A stretch of 64,000 nt of DNA, taken from NCBI GenBank assembly GCA_030562195.1, contig CM060201.1, positions 29,308,067 through 29,372,066 on the forward strand, in the 5' to 3' direction. A program made the translations under genes and the position numbers. Source of the stretch: Nipponacmea schrenckii (Eukaryota > Mollusca > Gastropoda > Lottiidae). The notes under the pieces are model-generated. The model worked only from the letters and a program-made list of their open reading frames with translations, ran no database searches and was not told where the DNA came from. Below are positions 1 through 11,894 of this stretch, in pieces (the first letter of the stretch is position 1; each line of letters starts with the position of its first letter).

Positions 1-110
1 TTAGTCTACTCTCTTTGAGTAAAGATTATCAAGGGGTCTTAAACATGTACAGTCTGTAGGACACTAGGCCTCAGTTTATTGTCCCATCAGAACTACTAGG
101 AGCTTTTTCC
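1..110 (-). mobile_element. Partial tRNA-derived SINE copy (family member C), cut by window edge
   Basis: Read on the minus strand, this stretch aligns with the better SINE copy at 32143-32402. Shared blocks are the 'tagtagttc.gatgg.acaataaactgaggcc' region, followed by 'cctacagactgt' and a 'ccccttga' block. The match covers the middle of the element only. The tRNA-like head is not visible toward base 110, and the 3' part is lost at or before base 1. No target-site duplication can be seen. Membership of the same family is read directly from the shared blocks; the family name is not known to me. Confidence 0.72.
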
Positions 111-1772
111 ATGTCAGTAACATTACAAATGTTTCAACCAGCAATACTTATCTATACTAGCCATATAATTTCCTAGTTAAAGCCCTTGCAGCATGTGATA
201 CAGTTGTACATACATGTTTAAGGAGTAAATGCTGTAACTGCATGACTTTTATATTTTGACACTCAGCGTTTGAAGGGTTAAAAACAACTAGCATTAAACT
301 TTTGAAAAAGCACACAATGAAAATTATTTAATATGGCGTCTCCTTTTACAAATATCACAAACATCTATTGTATTTCCCTCTTAAAAATGATGTATGCAAT
401 TTAAACCAGGAATAATCCATGTTTCTACCATGTATTGAATATATCCGAGATAGAAAGCATTGATTTTTCTATAAAAGTTAGGTTCGTATGTTTGATTTAC
501 TTTCTGATAATTGTGAAGAATTGACAAGAATCTCTATACTAGTTATTGCCTATCAGTGTAATATGACATGAGAAACACAGATTTATTACATTTTAATGCT
601 AGTGTGCACCTTACATCATCTTATCATATAGATACATTTACATAACAGTTCTCATACAGAATGACAGGCAAAATATCACAGTATTTTATCAGTGGAATTA
701 AACTCACTATAGGTCATTCAACTGGGACAGGAAACTCCATGCAGTGCAGTTTCTGTTGTATTTTGTTGGTTATAAGTAGCTTTTAAATTCTGTATTTCTG
801 ATTTATTGAGACTTCCTACGATACTACTAGTTTTTGTAACTTTTGTTACAGCTTTGAAACTATCCTAAGTCATCTGCTTGGTTACATGGAACGAAGTGAA
901 GTGCTCATGGTTTCTGAAAACTTGGATATATTTTTACTGTCAAGCCAGTTGTAAATGGGTATGAATAATTCAGGAAAGATCAATGCCAAGAGGTATGGCG
1001 AAGGGACAGCTGGTAAAAAGGATACTTTTATATCTAATCTGTTAAACTAGTAAAAATCAGTTGATTTTTTTGTTCTTTCACAATAACAACAAATGACCAT
1101 AACCACTTCCTTATACAAATTAAGTCAAATTTGATGACACATAAAAAAATTTTTTCCCTAAAAGCATTCATATTATTCAATTTTGTGTATATACAAAGAA
1201 ACATAAAGTTATAATATTTGTTACACTCATTTTTATCTTTTATTGATTTTAGATTATTTGAATTTTACTTCTTTCTTATTGGCTTACTACCACCCATTGG
1301 TTTATATTCTAGTATGAATACCTCCATAAGTCCTAATAACTCAAATTACAAAAAAACACATACGCCAGAAATCAATAGGGAACAACGTGCTATGAATATA
1401 TCTGTAGATCTAATTTGGAAATTACTTGAAAAGATAAAGTACAGTTGATCAATATTTTTAATAACTAACTGGTAAATCTCACCATTTTTAACTCCAATCA
1501 TTTGATAAAGTAGATTTTTTATAGAAACCTTTGTTCATTCAATCTCTCTAAGTATAGAATTAAAGAGGCTTCAAAGCTGGAAATTGTCACTTGATCGCCC
1601 ATTTATGTGCGGAAATATGTTGGCATTTTCATATACCAAACTTATTTTATGGCTTGGAGACTCCTTTCATTGTCCAAAGATTCATTGCCTGTATACTCTT
1701 ACATAACCTAGAGATTCTTTCCATAACCTAGCTTTTCTTTTCATACCTTATGGGTCTTTTCATAACCTATTC
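111..1772. other. Gene-free stretch with one dispersed-repeat copy
   Basis: AT-rich sequence without a convincing exon on either strand. The longest open stretch (1218-1448, plus) is rich in Phe, Ile and Tyr and looks like chance. From about 1695 to 1770 there are three or four loose copies of a 20-bp phrase ('cataacctag..'), which lead into the cleaner minisatellite that follows. A dispersed repeat copy lies at 943-1026 and is listed separately. Confidence 0.5.
943..1026 (+). repeat. Dispersed repeat, copy 1 of 2
   Basis: Shares a block with 17127-17222: 'aaatgggta' followed by 'caggaaagatcaatgcca', 'agaggt.tgg', an 'aag..acagctggta' block and 'aaaggat'. The two copies are in the same orientation about 16 kb apart. 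The sequence has no open frame and no clear ends, so it is probably a fragment of an old interspersed element of unknown type. Confidence 0.6.
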
Positions 1773-1901
1773 AGTTTAGCAAGTATCTACCTTTTAGTCC
1801 TTCAGGTTACGAGGTATCCACCCTTTAGTCCTTAGGTTAGCAAGTATCTACCTTTTAGTCCTTCAGGTTAGCAAGTATCTACCTTTTAGTCCTTCAGGTT
1901 G
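1773..1901. repeat. Minisatellite, 31-bp unit, about 4 copies
   Basis: Four consecutive units containing 'gcaagtatctacc' and 'ttttagtccttcaggtta' at a 31-bp spacing. The second unit carries substitutions (tacgaggtatccaccc) and one base less. The array ends abruptly at 'caggttgtaattaag'. It is non-coding. Confidence 0.9.
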
Positions 1902-2199
1902 TAATTAAGCAGCTTCCTGTTGGAAAACTTCTGAGAACTCCGAAACTGTCCCTAAATTTTAAAACAATTATGTTGGATTATAAAAGTGCCACAGCTCCTT
2001 TAAGATAATATATAGATAGGGGTTGATTAATTTTTTCTAGATTTATGAGAATATTATGTTATAGAAGAGAGTTTCATTATTGACTCTAATCTAATATAAG
2101 CAATAGATAATGGAAGAGAGTTCTATTATACACTATCAACAACTTCTGATGACAATATTATTAACCACATCATGTATATTCATTAATACACAGTCTTTA

Positions 2200-2890
2200 T
2201 GTAACATTTCAAAGAGCACAGATTCACTGAAAGGACAGTTATTCAAAGGATATGCCAACTCAAAACAAGATGTTTCCATGGATATACCAGTGCAATAAGG
2301 CCTATAAAGGAGTACATTTTTCTAAGGATATGCCAATGCCATCTGTCAAATCTCTCAAATACAGAACCATGAAAAAAAATATGCCAGATCAGCAGAGCCT
2401 TTCAATAGTACAGAGTTAAAACAGGCAGTTATCCCAATGGATAAGCTCATGCCACTTTAACAGACCCTCTCAAAGAGAAACAATTAGCTATACAGTATGG
2501 ATTTACTGAACATGTAGGTATAAAATGGATATGCCATCTTAACTGAATCTTGCAAATAATACAGATGTACTGAAGGAAAAGTTATTCCAAACATCCATTT
2601 GAACGGATATGCCAACTATGGCAGAATGTTAAAAGAATATAGATTTAGTAAAACAACAAATATCAAAAGATATGCAAAATAAACATACCCTTTTAAAGAT
2701 GGGTTCCCTCATTAATTAGAGCCAAAGTAAGATTACTAATTGCATAATTATATATGAAAATAAGGGAACCCATCTTTAAAAGAGTACAAATTTACTGAAT
2801 AAACAGTTATCCCAAAGATATGCCAACAAACAGACCCAATATGCCGAACCAGCAGTTTTACAAAGGCAATGCCAACTATGTTTCTAATAA
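2200..2890. repeat. Degenerate long-period tandem repeat with embedded hairpin
   Basis: The phrase 'gatatgcca' recurs about ten times (near 2245, 2326, 2381, 2529, 2606, 2671, 2817, 2840 and 2868). Many copies are preceded by a version of 'acagatttactgaa' and 'cagttattcc'. The spacing is irregular, roughly 65-90 bp, so this is an old, eroded tandem array. It contains the perfect inverted repeat at 2690-2782. The short open frame 2110-2298 overlaps the array and is not credible as a gene. Confidence 0.65.
2690..2782. repeat. Perfect 20-bp inverted repeat with 53-bp loop
   Basis: The left arm at 2690-2709 (cttttaaagatgggttccct) is the exact reverse complement of the right arm at 2763-2782. The arms flank a 53-bp AT-rich spacer. 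The hairpin sits inside the degenerate array, and the array phrase 'aaagagtac.aatttactgaa' resumes directly after the right arm. It could be a very small MITE or a foldback of array sequence. Confidence 0.85.
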
Positions 2891-5354
2891 ACAATAAAGG
2901 CCACTAAAAATTTGGAAAAAATCTATCCCAACTCCTTCATTTAACACACTAACAAGCTAAGAAACTTATCTCAAATGCAGGAAAATCTGATCTTTGATTT
3001 TGATCAAAAGTGTCAAAGAACATTAGAAAAAGTCATAAGTACCTAACGTCCATGAAAACAACCATAAAACTTGGACAAGATCCCTTTAACGAAAGTTACT
3101 ATCAATGTTTATTAGTTGATGTTTTGTAGTAAATGGTTTCAGATTGATTAAATTAACTTTCATTACTGACTTTTTTTTATCTTCTATCAAAAGACATGAA
3201 GAGCTGATTTCTTCCTTGATCTGGTTCTTTGTTTTTTATACTATCTTACTATTTATGATATAATGTTCTATCAATAATCATAAAACCACAACGCAATATT
3301 TATTCATCATATTGAATACTTCGATGACTTAGATCAAGTTAAACAAAGCCTGGATTATATGTAAAATTAAAGATTAAAATAAAAATAATCCTCAAGACCT
3401 TGGCATCCTTTTCTAAAAAGAAATTAGTTAATTTTTATCATGTAAAGCTTATCTCAGCTCTAGAAAGAGATAAATTGCTTTTCAAGTTTGAAAGCAAGAA
3501 CGGAAGGTCAGGCAGTCCACTGTTTTTAACACATAAAAAAAGCATTTATAAAGAAACAAAAGTATATGGAAGTTATGCTTCTTCATAGTAGGGCCTGTTT
3601 CAGGATGATTTTTTGGACCACACTTAAGCTTCTTAATAACTTGATTTCGGCAGCCACTAACAAACCTTCAGTACGTACTGAAATTGTTTTAAATTGTGTT
3701 AGTGTAAAACTGATCTCTACTTCATTATTTTTCAATTCAAACAAAATTACTATGATAGGTATTTCTAGAAAAACTGTGCTCACACTAGAAAAACTCCCAA
3801 TACCACTCTTCAATTGGGTTTATCAACAAGTCATTGGTCCAAGTAATATGCAATTTTCATGATTTGAAAACATAAATATAAGCAATAAACTGTTAACCTA
3901 TGGCTGTTATGGTCGTTTATCAGGACAAAGGTTGGCTGAAAAACTAATCATAAATGCACTAACAGTTTATTGCTTAAATAAATGACATAAGGATTTTCTT
4001 ACAAAGAATGTATGACAAGTGCAAGAAAACTTTGGTGACATTTATGATATTATATGCTAATATGAAATACAATCATAATCCCCAATCAAAAGGTTCTCAG
4101 AATGGTGCAAAAGTGTGATGTAAGTAGGCAAGCTGTTTCAATTCTGGGACAAATCTAACACCACCCGCTGCAGAAGTGATACCAAATTTTGGTTTATGGC
4201 CATATAATTTTGATTTTCATGGGAGTTGCTCCGATACACTTTTGGGACGCTAGTTTTACAATCATCAATAATCCACCAAAAAATTAACAAATAAATTTCT
4301 TTATCAACTCTTACAAGAATCACCTTGATTTTGGAGATAAAATCTCTTCCTTTTCTTGCAATTTGAGTAAGAGAAAATGATTTGAAATATCTCCATAATT
4401 ATGTAAATGCCACCTACTGAATAGCTTTAAGGTTTGCTTTTTACAACTTAAATACACATTATTATTCTTATTATTGTTACAAATACAACTCAAAATTAGC
4501 ACAAAAAGTCAGCAAATAGCTTAAAACATAATAGAACACAAATCATTTAAATTTCAAATCACAAATTATTGGTGGGAAAAAACAGTTCAGAAACTATAAA
4601 TATAAATTTTTTTACAACTTGTCATTTTTTACCAGGCCAGAATTAATGTCACTTATGAGTAAATGTGCACGGAATAAGCAATGATTTAAAGTATGAACAA
4701 CAATAATTTAATTCCTCACAAGAGAGAAACTTTCACAAATCTTTCAAAGATAATCTCGCGAAATTCAAGTAAAACACATTGATCAATAGGAAAAGTTATC
4801 TTTAGATTTCCCAGCGATTTTTTTTTCTGATTTAAAAGATGAGTTTAGATGGCGTCGGCATGTGAAAATATCACAAATATGTGTAAACTTATACTTGGTG
4901 TTGATTCAATTTCTATCGAATTCTTATTGTAATTACATGGTTAGTGAAATCATGAAACTTTGATAAATTTTATTAAAATATCTAATGGACAAAGATATGT
5001 TATTAATTTTCAATGGTTTCTCACTAAGAAATATCTCAATCTAATCTTAAAAAATAAATTCATTTAAATTGAATGCCAAAACAAACACTTTGACAAATTG
5101 AAAGTAATAATATTTGCCAAAAATAATATTGTAGGAGAAAATATGGATATTTATTGTACAAGATACCATTCAAATGTAAACTAAATACATTCAATTAGTT
5201 TTTGTAAAACACTGGTTCACAATTATGAACTGTATGTACCAGCTGATACCACAGAGGGGTACCTTGGTGGATCCTAGGACAAGCACTTCATACTCTTTGA
5301 GGTCTTTATCCCTTTACCTTTGCCTATGTTGATCAAGATGGTTCCAAAAATGCC
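2891..5354. other. Gene-free stretch, no feature recognised
   Basis: AT-rich sequence without recognisable exons or repeats. Open frames at 3566-3862 (plus), 3583-3813 (minus) and 4138-4323 (minus) have no splice context and no family resemblance that I can see. I read them as chance. Confidence 0.45.
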
Positions 5355-5782
5355 TTAAAGGTATTGTAAAGAGGTTTTCTATAATGTTTGTGTGTATAGG
5401 GGACACTGATTTGATAAAATTTGACTATTTTAATGTCTGTGGTTCCTGTTATTTCACTTACGCACTATATTCAGAATTATACGGTAAACTGAGTGTTTTG
5501 ATTGCATCACTAATCGCTAAATAGGCTTGTATATCTTAAGACCTTTGTGATTAGTGATGTCATTAAATGCTTGATGTAGAAATGGAATAACTTTCATTTG
5601 GAACAAAAATTATTTAAAATGGATCATAACTGGCCATTTTAGTGTAGGGGTGGGGGGTCGGCTACCAGCCTATCAGTAGAATTGCAGGAACCACATATAC
5701 CTGATTGCAAATTGGTATAGTACAAATTGATCTGTGTTCCTGAAATTTTGTCCAGAATATCTCTTTACAATATCTTTTTTAA
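5355..5782. mobile_element. MITE-like inverted-repeat element, family 1 copy A
   Basis: The left end (from 5359, AGGTATTGTAAAGAGGTTTT) is matched in inverted orientation by the right end (to 5778, ctctttacaatatctttt). TTAA lies at both outer edges (5355-5358 and 5779-5782). Inverted similarity continues inwards: 'tgtggttcctg' at about 5440 pairs with 'caggaaccaca' at about 5684. The terminal repeats are therefore about 100 bp long and imperfect. There is no open frame, so this is a non-autonomous DNA transposon. TTAA target sites fit piggyBac-like or Sola3-type elements; the assignment is inference. Confidence 0.82.
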
Positions 5783-6379
5783 AGGTACAAAAGAGGCATT
5801 GGAACAAACATACATACATTGTCAATTTAATTTAAAATCTTGGAAAAGTGAATTCCAATGCATTATCAAACATAATCAAGCTCTATAGAGTGCAACATGA
5901 CTGAAAGGATCAATAGGAACTAAAATTAATATAATTTTCCTTCCCCTTACATACACAACTCATGTTTGAAATAAAATATATTTCAACTGCAGTTTTGTCA
6001 CAGTATTATTTTCTTATTTTATTTCACTATGTTGATAATAGCACTTCAATAATTGATAGCACCAACAACAGGACAAAGCTAGTTATGTCAATTTACCTCC
6101 TTTAAAACATATGTTATTTTTCCAATACTGAGGTGGAAATGTGTTGATTTTGTGGGAATTATCGTGTATCATTCCCAACACAGAAGTAACAGCTTGGGAA
6201 CAGGAAATGTCACTGTCACAATTTAGCCTATCTATTAAGAGATAATCTATGTCTTTATTTTTGTTTCTGATTGGGTTAATGAAGGAGAGCAAAATGAGGA
6301 ATTGAGCAATAGGGGAAATTTTATCATGACATTAGCAAATGGATCAGGAATTTTACCACCATAATGGGGGTGGTCCTTG

Positions 6380-6530
6380 ATGGATTGCAAACTCAATATA
6401 AAGGGAGGCCCCGTGCACCACAGGAAATAAGTTAGAAATCACACAAAAAAAAACAGTTAACTAATACCACCGTCCTGGCGCAATGTCCCTCATTTCACAC
6501 TGATGGTGTTGCCTATCCCAAAAAGAAGAG
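6380..6530 (+). mobile_element. Possible degenerate SINE fragment
   Basis: The block 'gaggccccgtgcaccacag' at about 6405 resembles the SINE block 'gaggccctgtgtgccacag' at about 32231. A later 'ccgtcctggcgcaatgtccctcattt' resembles 'gctgtcctggcaaatattttcatt' in the same copy. No tRNA-like head or tail is visible. It is either a decayed relative of the SINE or a related element. Confidence 0.4.
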
Positions 6531-9417
6531 CAGAAAAGTATTACAAATACTTAATTCATTTTATTTTCTGAACTCTAAAGGTGCCAAACATTAAGTGGAA
6601 GCAAACTCTATGTTCAGACTGCATGATATTATTTGATAAACATAGTTTGGTAGTATGACACTATGAAAATCAACAATATTATGTATACTTGGCTGGTTAC
6701 ATTGTTTATATAATGAGAACAACCAAATTGTTCATTGTTATTTTTCATTTGTCACTGTACAGGTATATTTGACTACTGATAAACTTTATAACATTCTTCT
6801 ATCAATTTTTACTTGCTTATTGGGTTTGGTCAGTGCGTTTGATATTATTCTTTTAAACATTGATTGTTATGAAATATATTATTATCATTTATTGTGTAAA
6901 GGGTTAATGTCATTAATCATACACATGGTAAACTGGTGTTTTATAGAATCAGTTGGATCCACCCTTTATGTAGAGAAGAAGGCAGTAGCCACAGCAGGCA
7001 GCCAATTCAAAAATTGTTGAAAATGACTTTTAAAGTCATGGTCCTTGAAAAGTGGGAGCCAATTCAATCACTTTATCTGAGAACTTGTTGAGAATAGCTT
7101 TTTAGGTGATCTGCATTGAAGAGTGGTGCAACCAATTCAATCACTTTATCTGAGAACTTTTTAATGTTTTTTTAACATTAGTTATTCTTTCCAAAATTTG
7201 AATTGTGAAAATGTTACTATGAAGTCTAAGATAATCTTGCTCTATCTTTAGGTTAATGTGTAAGCATGTATTACTGTTAGTTGCACATACACATGTCTTT
7301 TGAAGAGTGAACAAAATGGAGCTTTTCAAATCCAGATAAATAAAAACAACATTAAGCTATGTCAGCAAGTCTGAAAGATATTCTATCACAGTGGTAAATT
7401 GTGCCGGTATCTCCTGCATCCTTAAAAAAATCCAAAGGCATCATTTCTGTCAAATCCAGATCTGGAAATGTTGCCCTTGATCTTGTCTTTCGGATTTAAG
7501 TATATTTTCGGGGTAAGGTACCTTTAAAGAAAAGTTCAGTCAACTTTATCATAACATTAGAAATTCATTTATAAAATATAATGAACAACTAAATATCAAA
7601 TTGAATTATTGAGTATGGACTTCATATTTCTTCCACTGCCTACTTATTTACATAAATAACATGGAGAATAGCAGTGAGAGAAAATAATTTACCGAACCAA
7701 TAATCAGTGTGTTTATTAAAGTATCTTCAAGCCTACTTATATCAAAAAGATAAAGAAAAAAATGGAGCCTGAAGCCATGAAATCTACTAAGTATAAGCAT
7801 GATCGATCTAAGTCATGATAATAAGTAGGGAAAAAAAGTCAGGAAGAAAATATTTAAAATCTCTTAATTATCTGTAATTTACTAGAAAAGCTATTTAGTC
7901 CACTATCTATAGTAGATTTTCTATTGTTTTTCTCAGAGTAGATTAAATGACAAACAGTTTAAAAGGAGTTGTTCCAGATATAAAAAGGACAACATATGGG
8001 GCCTAATGATTACTTGTTCATTATGTGTGTTCATGGCAAAATATTCGATTTTGAAATAGACTATGTTTCCATAAAGTAAATGAAAATTTAAGAAAATTTC
8101 CAAAACTCCCTGATTAAGTCAGAAACTTTTGTCTTTTCGTGTTGAAGCACGAAAATAAAACTCATTAAAATTGTTAAAAACATATACAGCCAGACTAACA
8201 AATGGGCATCAGGGCATTATGTTATGTTTTATTTAAATTAAGTTAGTATTATTAAGTATGTTTTTAAGTAAGTAAATTATATTTTAAATATAGATTTCAA
8301 GGAGTTATGGCCTCAAAATGTCTACACAATATATCAGACTCATTTGTTAAATTTGCCATAAAAAGACATAATATGCCATGGATAAAACTTTTATAAGCAA
8401 AAATATAAGATTTATGATATACACCAAGTAAACTTAGTCACTAAGATAAATCTGAAACGCACAGAATATTTATCTGGGCAAGCCCCTTTAATACTATAGA
8501 TTACTGTCCTTGTTCTAATAGTAGGCTTAAATTACGCTAAGTCCTTTGTGTGAATATTACTGGCCTGTATAGTAAGATGATTAATAGATGGTTAATCATT
8601 CAGGAATATAACGTAAGGATCTATTTCTTACAATCAACGCTAGGTCTTGACATGGATAATGGCTACTTCTGAATACCCACGTAGGTAAACAATTCCTTCA
8701 ATGACTCATTAAATAGCAGGATATTGAAATATGCAAGCTTAAAGACATGTGCCATTTAAGAGAGAATCAATAAATAGAAGAAATTAAATCCCCAAAACTA
8801 CTTCTGAACTTTCTGCGAGTGGGAAAACGTATTAATATATTTTCCACGAGGCGTTATTTGTAAAAAAAAAAAAGAGTACCAGTTTGGCGATAAGTGCCGT
8901 AATACTCAATATATTGGCTATTTCATTAAATTCTTTATTTACATAAGCTTCATAGTAAATGAGTATAAAATCTGGCTGCTATAGCACTTGAGATATACTG
9001 GTATTGATTGGAAAATACAAACTCTCTATTTCCATGGCGACAAAGATAGGTTTATGTCATTTCAAACTATATACAGTATATTGTATTTATTTAAGACCAG
9101 TTTAGTTACCATAATAATTCTTTTAACGTAACATCAATCAATTTAATTTATCGATTGGTAGACTCTTACACCCCTGTCACTCTTGTCAATTATATTTATC
9201 TATTAGTTTAGACTAACACCCAATCATTTCTCTTCAGATGTCCATTAGTTATGCTGTTAGATATATTTATCTACTTGTTTGGACATACATAGGCCTACAT
9301 TTTGAACATTGGCAACTTATGTCAGTATATCTGATATAAACCCTTTTCTCTTCCCACATAGTTTTGTCCCTATTTTTTTTCTCCAACACAATGGACCTTA
9401 AAAAAAAATATAACTTA
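6531..9417. other. Gene-free stretch with a small degenerate duplication
   Basis: No exon is supported. At 7001-7170 the phrase 'gccaattcaa' occurs three times (7001, 7058, 7131). The last two copies share about 30 bp reading 'aattcaatcactttatctg' and onward, a local duplication with a period of about 73 bp. The remainder is AT-rich unique sequence with poly-A runs. An open frame at 6769-7020 (plus) has no splice context. Confidence 0.5.
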
Positions 9418-9755
9418 ATTGTAATTTTACCACTGCTCTTCATTATTATTGTACCATTGCTCTTAAATCTGCCAATACCACTGCTCTGCTCTTAGTTCTA
9501 ACTTTACCACCGCTCTTCACTTTTATTGTGCCATTGCTCTTAAATCTGCCAATACCACTGCTCTGCTCTTAGTTCTAACTTTACCACCGCTCTTCACTTT
9601 TATTGTGCCATTGCTCTTAAATCTGCCAATACCACTGCTCTGCTCTTAGTTCTTACTTTACCACCGCTCTTCATTATTATTGTGCCATTCCTCTTAAATC
9701 TGCCAATACCACTGCTCTGCTCTTAATATTACCTTTACCACTACTCTTAACTTTA
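9418..9755. repeat. Minisatellite, 77-bp period, about 4 copies
   Basis: The phrase 'ctgctctgctctta' starts at 9481, 9558, 9635 and 9712, an exact 77-bp spacing. Each unit is built from smaller modules of the form 'ccaYYgctctt' followed by 10-15 AT-rich bases, pointing to an older sub-repeat of about 25 bp. One strand is pyrimidine-rich. Decayed modules continue to about 9800. Confidence 0.92.
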
Positions 9756-11894
9756 ACTTCACCACAACTCATAATTTTATAATTACTATCACTCTCAGCT
9801 CTTGGCCTTTTATGGCATCTTTAATAAAATTTCCAAAAAACTGTTACTTGACTTACTTGAGATTTTTTTCAATTATATATGAGTGGTTAAGTCAAATAAT
9901 ACTTAATCATCTTTTTTTTCCTAAGTATTTATATATATGTTATGTTATTTGACTTTTCTTCATTTGAGAACATCATTCAATGAACATCACCATAAACTTG
10001 AAAAAACAAATGGTTGATATGTTCAACTTTTGATAATATGGAGTAGACAGGCAATAAAAAATGGAATACATATAAAGAGTACTAATGATTTCTCGCACCC
10101 TAACAAAGAAATCTTCTAGTTTGTTAAAATGGCTGAGTGAGCGCTTTGTTTCTCATTCCTGCTGGCCATACAACTTTATACCGGGTAACAAAGAGCTTCC
10201 ATATATATGGTACCGACAACTCATCAGACACAAAGCCCCATCACTTTCTTACAATAACTAATGAAAAGTGATTCATACTTTTCTTGTCTTACACAATGGA
10301 GAGAAATCAAAAAAAAAAAAAACTGATGTGCCTCACAAGTTATTGGCCTTTGTATTAAAAAATTTGATTTTCCAGTAAAGGCTTATATTGATCTGTTGAA
10401 TAAACTAAATTTTTCCCTCCAAAAAAGTTGACTTCATTAAGATTTGATGAAAATATTTGCTGAAGTTTGTAGTGAGAGTTATTAGAATGTAATATGTACT
10501 GACAAAATCATATCAATATGCAATCTCCTTTTTATTATTTTGCATAAAAAGTAGTATTTCAAATTGTGTTGAGTTCTAGTGAAAATATAACACAATTTAT
10601 TTTCTTAAGCTTATTCTACGATGTACTATTTAATGGCAAGGAATTGAAGCGAGAATAGAAAAATAAATTCATTTGCATTTCTTTACAAAATATTGTTTTC
10701 ATAAGTGAAAGATGGCTGCCAAAATATCAAAGCAAGTTAAGATTTACCAAAAGAGTTTCTTGAACAAATCGGAACCATTCAGAAGAATTCAATGGAGCCT
10801 TGATGTAATAAATCAAAATGTGGGATAATAGTATTTATGGAATGATAAAGGAAGATTACATCTACAGCAACATGGGAATTTCTACCATCTCGACAATAAT
10901 CTTAGTTTATATGGATCCTTAATGTATATAGCACAATAAATTTGGACTGTCAGCACATATTGGGCCAGAAGTAAAATTTGATTTGTTGTGTTAGAATGTA
11001 CACTATGGGATCCCTTGACAATCAGAAATCAAAAAGGACTGGACTAATGCTAAGCAAAATTTCCCCATTGTGATAAGCCAAATCACAAAAACATTTTATT
11101 TGTGTATGTTTATTTCTCATATCAAAATGTTCAGCTTCTTCCTCAGCAAATCTTGCAAATTAGGTAAAAAATGGTTAAATACGTTTAATGGTGCCTTTTT
11201 GATTTAAAACCAGCAACAAATGTTCCAATTTTGCCTCTTTTTGTGCATTGTGACATTTCAGTGATGTTTATTAAAACGACCAAGTTTCCATACCACTCAA
11301 CTATCAATAATGCTCATCTTTCACTTATCACAAATTTATATTTTAACAAACATGGAAAATAACTGCACATGGTTACATTAATAATGCAAGAGTTGTGCAT
11401 CATCAAATCTGCCTTTAAAAACCTATTTGTTTTTGTCCAATCTTCAGTGCTGTCAATAATAATTTCAAACAAAATTTTGGCATCATAAATGATTCATTGA
11501 AATTTCTCTGAAAAAAACTTAAAAGTTTGGAATATTAGGTTTATTTCTTAAATGATTTGCTTTAGATTCAAATTAAAGCAATTAAAAAGATAAGTCACAT
11601 TCATAATTGCTGACTCAACAAAACTAATTGCATATAAGAGAACTATTTACTTGAAAATTGGTTTCCTAAATTTGGCATATTAAAATGACCTATTAAGCAA
11701 ACATGGATTTTTCTTATTTGTTTTCTAATGGATGCTGCTGTGCACTCCAATGGACTGCAGTTCAATTTTATAATGAATCTATTTATAGATTCTGCTATCA
11801 TCATATATCGGTTAAACTATAAGATAATACAATAATATTGTCATTTGTGAAACTATTATTAAAATAAATATGTGAAACAAAGTTAAATATCAAA
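9756..11894. other. Gene-free stretch, mostly unrecognised
   Basis: AT-rich sequence with poly-A tracts (for example near 10310). The stretch at about 11008-11050 (gatcccttgaca followed by 'tcagaaat.aaaaa') resembles the end of the SINE copy at 18069 and may be a fifth remnant. I see no exon. Confidence 0.45.

Noticed and set aside
3566..3862. 98-codon plus-strand frame
   Set aside because: An overlapping minus-strand frame of similar size exists, there is no splice or start context, and it has AT-driven composition.
6083..6292. Minus-strand frame reading DYLLIDRLNCDSDI, considered as FUZ exon 4
   Set aside because: FUZ exon 3 ends in phase 0, while the only plausible acceptor here (ending 'cccaatcag') gives another phase. 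The later residues do not follow FUZ.
6769..7020. Plus-strand frame with a segment reading LYVEKKAVATAG that recalled FUZ
   Set aside because: It is on the opposite strand to FUZ, hydrophobic elsewhere, and without splice sites.
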